Source: Austropuccinia psidii (lineage: Eukaryota > Basidiomycota > Pucciniomycetes > Pucciniales > Sphaerophragmiaceae). Taken from it: a DNA stretch of 64,000 bases. Each line of letters starts with the position of its first letter. The stretch's first letter is position 1. Where the stretch lies: NCBI GenBank assembly GCA_023105745.1, contig JALGQZ010000001.1:53863162-53927161 (forward strand), read 5' to 3'. The translations under genes and the position numbers were made by a program. Below the pieces are notes generated by a model. It was not told the origin of the DNA. It saw only the letters and a program-made list of their open reading frames with translations, and ran no database searches. Shown here in pieces: positions 60,607 through 64,000 of the stretch.

Positions 60607-62487
60607 TTATTCAATGACTTGAAATTCATTGATTTTTGTCTTTTTAGGACAAGTGTTGGCTAAGTGTGAAGTACTTCCACATTTATGACACTTCAAGACA
60701 GGTCTTTCTGGTCTTCTTTCCTCTCTAGGAATCTTTGAGACTATTTTGGACTCTATTGGGTTTTTAATCCAAGTCTTACCAATTCTTGTCCTGGTAATTA
60801 TATCTTCCATAGCATTAATGTAGTCCTCTGTTGAACAAGGTTCCACACATCTGCTTTTGATAGCATGTTCCAGTTCTCCTCCACACTTTCTTAATATTTT
60901 CATATTAATCATAGTGTCAGACATATCTGGGTGTAAAGCAGATAATCTGTCTTTTTGTTTGAAGAACCAAGTAAGTGGTTTGTCTTTTTCTGAGTTAAAA
61001 ATGGCACTTTCAAAAGCATTCTCCATTTTAAACCTCCAAGAATTATTGGCCCATTTGGTAATCACTTCAGATTTCCACCAAGACCAGTCATGTTTACCAT
61101 GATCAATCCTCATTTTGTAATACCATTTCTTTGCAGTTCTGGTAAACAAACAGTGTAATTTTCCCACTATGATTTCATCAGGTATATTAAAGTCTTCTTG
61201 CAACATATCAATAGTTCTGATGAATTCAATATGGTTATATTCTCCTTCACCAGAGAATGTTGGCCATTCTTCTATTTTGGGAATATCTCTTGCAGAGTAG
61301 GCATTTTCTCCTAAGAATGGAGTCAAACTTTCTTTGACAGAAAGTTTTTCTTCAGTCAAAGGTGTAGAATGTCTTGGCATATGTGGTTCATGATTCTTAT
61401 GAATTTGCTCCACACTTGCAATTATATCATTCTTCAATTTCTGCCTCTCACTGTCACTTTTTGCTAAATGTATAGCAAATTGATTGGTGTTCTCAACTAT
61501 TTGTAAGACATGGTCTTCAAGAGTTTTAAGTCTATCATTTACTTTAAAAATGGAAGGATCCTCTGTGTCATTATTTTGACATTGGGTCTCAATTATTTCA
61601 CAAGCATTGCTAATTGACTCAAGGGTGACAGTTGTCAATTGATGCCAATCAGAATGTTGCTTGTCATTTTTCTTTAAATCATTGATGTCTAATGTAATTT
61701 GCTTCAACTTTGACTCAAGTTTGCCAATTTCTACACTAATACTTCTATGTACATCATTTATTTGCGTGGAAAAGTCCTGTTCATCCTTTCCTGCTCCTTG
61801 GCTGTGAATTTCATAAGAGTTCTGGCCATATTGAAGACACTGTCCACGGCTGAAGGCTCCAATTTGGGGATCCTGTACCCTTGTGGGTAAGGTCTGTGCC
61901 AATTGGCTTTGCCTTTGCCCTTGCCTTGATGGTTCTTGGGACCTCTCTGTTTCTTTTGAGGTCCTTTGGGCTTGTCCTTGGGCGCTTCTGGAGCTGGTTT
62001 GGAGCTGGTAGATGCCACTGGTGCCTCTGTCTCCAAAGCTGGAGTCATTTCCAACTCTTTCTTCTGGTCTATGGATAAAAGACTTTGGTTCTTCAACCAA
62101 TTCTTTATCTTTTTGACCTTGTCTTTGCAAGACAGGGGGCTCCATCCTCCTAAGAGTTCTATGGTCTTCTCCTGACCCAGAAAGCTCTTGATGTGTAAGT
62201 AGGAGTTCATGGCCCCCTGCCAAAGGCTTGGGCAGATTTCCCACTCCTCTTCCTTGGCTGCTCTGAACCAGTTTTTGTACTGGCATTGATATATTTCTAT
62301 TGCTGCCACCTGAAAGTGGTTCAGCCCTGGAAATATTACCATAAATCAGTTCAGGCTCAGAATTTACGTCAAAATCTGTTGGTACAGACCTTGGGAATGG
62401 GGGGCAACTCTGGCATCCTCCATATGTGCTTTTCTTGTGGAAGATTTGGCACTTCTGGATTTGGTCTTGCCTCTTCCTTGTCCACAT
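60607..62487 (-). CDS. Element A Gag (nucleocapsid), continuous with pol except for one stop
   Basis: 626 residues from the Met at 62487. The first ~210 residues are Ser/Gln/Arg/Glu-rich and overlap ORF0. A coiled-coil-like part follows (about 215-330; ISVEIGKLESKLKQITLDIN and HVLQIVENTNQFAIHLAK), then the capsid-like part WPTFSGEGEYNHIEFIRTID to WWKSEVITKWANNSWRFKME (about 405-490), and the zinc knuckle CHKCGSTSHLANTCPKK (about 605; C-x2-C-x4-H-x4-C). TAA at 60607-60609 ends it in the pol frame; sense reading resumes [19 protein letters not shown]. The aligned codon in element B is AAA (Lys). Related A. psidii proteins I recall have Glu there, so a nonsense change is the simplest explanation and readthrough the alternative. 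The ancestral N-terminus probably lay upstream, at 62518 or in a further exon. Confidence 0.92.
   Translation of the reverse strand: MWTRKRQDQIQKCQIFHKKSTYGGCQSCPPFPRSVPTDFDVNSEPELIYGNISRAEPLSGGSNRNISMPVQKLVQSSQGRGVGNLPKPLAGGHELLLTHQELSGSGEDHRTLRRMEPPVLQRQGQKDKELVEEPKSFIHRPEERVGNDSSFGDRGTSGIYQLQTSSRSAQGQAQRTSKETERSQEPSRQGQRQSQLAQTLPTRVQDPQIGAFSRGQCLQYGQNSYEIHSQGAGKDEQDFSTQINDVHRSISVEIGKLESKLKQITLDINDLKKNDKQHSDWHQLTTVTLESISNACEIIETQCQNNDTEDPSIFKVNDRLKTLEDHVLQIVENTNQFAIHLAKSDSERQKLKNDIIASVEQIHKNHEPHMPRHSTPLTEEKLSVKESLTPFLGENAYSARDIPKIEEWPTFSGEGEYNHIEFIRTIDMLQEDFNIPDEIIVGKLHCLFTRTAKKWYYKMRIDHGKHDWSWWKSEVITKWANNSWRFKMENAFESAIFNSEKDKPLTWFFKQKDRLSALHPDMSDTMINMKILRKCGGELEHAIKSRCVEPCSTEDYINAMEDIITRTRIGKTWIKNPIESKIVSKIPREERRPERPVLKCHKCGSTSHLANTCPKKTKINEFQVIE
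61758..62342 (-). CDS. Element A ORF0, 194 residues overlapping gag in the +1 frame
   Basis: A long open frame lies wholly within the N-terminal part of gag, +1 relative to it. It starts MVIFPGLNHFQVAAIEIYQC and reads like a folded protein: WFRAAKEEEWEICPSLWQGA, MNSYLHIKSFLGQEKTIELL, GGWSPLSCKDKVKKIKNWLK, then a Pro/Lys-rich basic linker (SSKPAPEAPKDKPKGPQKKQ) and a C-terminal helix (DSVFNMARTLMKFTAKEQER). The helical part aligns with ORF0 of element B in the same relative frame. The N-terminus may be incomplete because a frameshift lies just upstream. The basic linker would suit nucleic-acid binding. I know of no function. Confidence 0.75.
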   Translation of the reverse strand: MVIFPGLNHFQVAAIEIYQCQYKNWFRAAKEEEWEICPSLWQGAMNSYLHIKSFLGQEKTIELLGGWSPLSCKDKVKKIKNWLKNQSLLSIDQKKELEMTPALETEAPVASTSSKPAPEAPKDKPKGPQKKQRGPKNHQGKGKGKANWHRPYPQGYRIPKLEPSAVDSVFNMARTLMKFTAKEQERMNRTFPRK

Positions 62488-62731
62488 CCATCTGGTCGGA
62501 CTGAATAGTTGCTTCCATTTCTGGTATGCACCATTTTCACGTCAATTTAAAGATAAAAGGTGAAAAATATAAGATAAAATACACACCTTTTGGTGGTAAT
62601 TTAGCTTTTTCTGAGTTGAATAAGGTGCCTCTTTTAGCAATCTGCACCTCAATACTGTCTTCAGATTCTGGACTATTGATGTATCTTTTACTGAGTCTGT
62701 TACCAGCTGCACAGTATTTGATTAAAGACAC
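62372..62731 (-). CDS. Candidate 5' exon and start of the gag/ORF0 region of element A, with intron 62521-62586
   Basis: An ATG at 62731 opens MSLIKYCAAGNRLSKRYINS and runs to LPPK, where a GTGTGT donor (62586) and a CATACCAG acceptor (62521) would splice in phase to ATGGAAGCAACT (Met codon at 62518-62516), continuing EMEATIQSDQMDVDKEEARP and PQEKHIWRMPELPPIPKV. That frame meets TGA at 62369-62371, while gag resumes in the +1 frame as TDFDVNSEPEL. The protein-like flow on both sides suggests a recent one-base indel near 62375. Whether the intron is real cannot be told from one copy. Confidence 0.5.
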
Positions 62732-63099
62732 TTAAAGAGAAAAAATATGATAAAAGAAATTATTTTTGTGTTTTAAGATATTTTTAAAAGATTTTTTATG
62801 AATTTTATTATTCTTTAATATTAAAAAATTATTCTTTTTAAAGAAAAAAATTAAAATTTAAGATTTTGAATGAAAATTAATTCAGAGTAACTCAAAGAAT
62901 AATTTTATAAGTTTTTGGATGTGAAAAAGCCACGTGTAAAACAGTATAAAATTAAACCAAATTCCTCAATGAAAAAGATTTCCAAAACAATTTCAAAAAT
63001 AAGAATTATTTTGACTTTAAAATGAAAGAAAAAAAAATATTCAATTAATATATTTTAGAGCTTAAAAATATATTAATTAAGGGTACAAGGTTCAAAAAA

Positions 63100-63128
63100 C
63101 ATGGCCAGGCCCCCAAATGTAAGATGTG
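63100..63128 (-). repeat. Extra copy of primer site plus LTR end in element A leader
   Basis: 29 bp identical to 63202-63230: the primer-site core GGCCAGGCCCCC plus the terminal TGTAAGATGTG of the LTR, 102 bp downstream (in element orientation) of the true LTR/primer junction. It looks like a partial duplication of the junction. Confidence 0.8.
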
Positions 63129-63201
63129 GTAGGTATGGTGGTTTTTTAGAACACAATAATGAAGTCTAGAATATGATTAAAGCCAAGTCTATGGATAAAA
63201 T

Positions 63202-63219
63202 CATGGCCAGGCCCCCAAA
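63202..63219 (-). other. Candidate primer-binding site of element A
   Basis: On the minus strand TTTGGGGGCCTGGCCATG follows the end of the 5' LTR (CTTACA) directly. The core TGGGGGCCTGGCC is shared with element B at the same position, which supports its role as a tRNA primer site. The tRNA is not identified. Confidence 0.7.
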
Positions 63220-64000
63220 TGTAAGATGTGACTATGAAACTGGTGATAATATTACTATTAATCAACAGTACTATGTCTGTTCTTATGAAATATAATAATA
63301 AAATATTATTATAACCACAATTAAATAATTAAAAAAAAATTATTTCTTTCACGTGTTAAGCACTACTAGTGATTTTAACAGTGAGCAAGTAATTGTCTAC
63401 AAGAATCAATTACAAGAAGATTTTAATAATAAAAACTTCTTTATTAAAATAATAAAATTACTTGAATATATAATTATCTTTTGCAAGAATAATTATAAGG
63501 ATAATTATTGAAGAAAACTATTACTAGAGAAAAACTTTAAGAATTAAGAATAAATGACTCACTAATACTCCAAAGAACTTATTGAAAGGTAAGAGTAGAG
63601 AAATTTGACGTGGAATTGTGGATTTAAGGGATCAAAAGGATTTATAACAGTATTACAACAGAATATAGTTGGATTCTATGATTTCACGTCTTTCTGGATG
63701 ATTTTGAAAGATTTAAAAACACTTAAGAATAGCTTTAACTAATACTTACTTGTTGGTAATAATGATTTAATAAATTGATAAGATGATGATGAGGAAAAAA
63801 CAGCAAGAAGAGGCTTCTTTTAAGTCAACAACAGCTCACAGAGGCGTGCCATGGAGCAAACTGAAAAACCAATGAGTGAGAAAACAATAATCCTTTTTGG
63901 ATTAATGATTGCATCATCTGTTGTCACGTAAGATTATCATAATTACTTAATTGATGCTTTTACGTGACTACCAACCCCAATATGGTTAAGAATAAAAGGA
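63220..64000 (-). repeat. 5' LTR of element A (partial, runs off the window)
   Basis: 781 bp visible, matching 54767-55547 with two substitutions and no gaps that I could find. The remaining ~1145 bp, including its promoter half, should lie beyond 64000. Confidence 0.93.

Larger units (their letters stand above)
54767..64000 (-). mobile_element. Element A: recent, nearly intact Ty3/gypsy chromovirus (cut by window end)
   Basis: Minus-strand element: 5' LTR (63220 to beyond 64000), primer site (63202-63219), leader with a possible intron, gag with overlapping ORF0, pol with all enzymatic domains, chromodomain, polypurine tract and 3' LTR. If the 5' LTR is as long as the 3' one, the element would be about 10.4 kb and end near 65145. 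Near-identical LTRs show recent insertion. Only two clear coding defects are seen: a frameshift near 62370 and a stop at 60607-60609. Confidence 0.93.

Noticed and set aside
1..64000. tRNA, rRNA or other structural RNA genes
   Set aside because: I looked for cloverleaf-like and conserved rRNA blocks on both strands and saw none. A dedicated covariance-model scan would be needed to be sure.

Overview
The window is fungal nuclear DNA, most likely from a rust fungus (Pucciniales). The evidence is short GT-AG introns (about 55-100 bp), strong AT richness, scarce CpG outside the host genes, and transposons that swamp the genes. The gag-pol proteins here closely resemble repeat proteins I remember from Austropuccinia psidii (myrtle rust). 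That species call is from memory and was not checked by a search.

Only two host genes are supported: a PCI-domain eIF3 subunit m (22664-24414, +, four exons) and the mitochondrial translocase subunit TIM50 (50652-52765, -, six exons). Both are housekeeping genes, are richer in GC and CpG than their surroundings, and lie 26 kb apart with nested retroelements between them.

Layout. 340-4404 is a complete PIF/Harbinger DNA transposon with TAA target duplications, a transposase gene, a divergent Myb/SANT-like gene and a small coiled-coil ORF, all damaged or unproven. 4433-6500 is a decayed CACTA (Tnp2) transposase. 7500-13465 is a heavily decayed Ty3/gypsy element (family G) with its 3' LTR. 13476-15389 is a solo LTR of the element A family. 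16224-19800 is a second family G LTR followed by a low-complexity, decayed internal region. 20035-21110 is a second Harbinger-type transposase pseudogene. 22.5-24.4 kb holds eIF3m and 24.4-30 kb is AT-rich spacer with one diverged duplication. 30001-47131 is a nest of three Ty3/gypsy chromoviruses: C (-), D (-, inserted in C) and B (+, inserted in D), plus a 621-bp solo LTR inside C. 50.6-52.8 kb holds TIM50. 53368-54766 is the end of another Harbinger element, interrupted by element A (54767 to beyond 64000, -).

Element A is young: the two LTRs differ at only two positions over the 781 bp that can be compared. It has a nearly complete Gag-Pol with protease, reverse transcriptase, RNase H, integrase and chromodomain. 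One in-frame stop separates Gag from Pol and an apparent frameshift lies near the Gag start.

The observation most worth following is a second long reading frame, here called ORF0. It overlaps the N-terminal part of gag in the +1 frame in element A, and a related protein lies in the same relative frame in the diverged element B.
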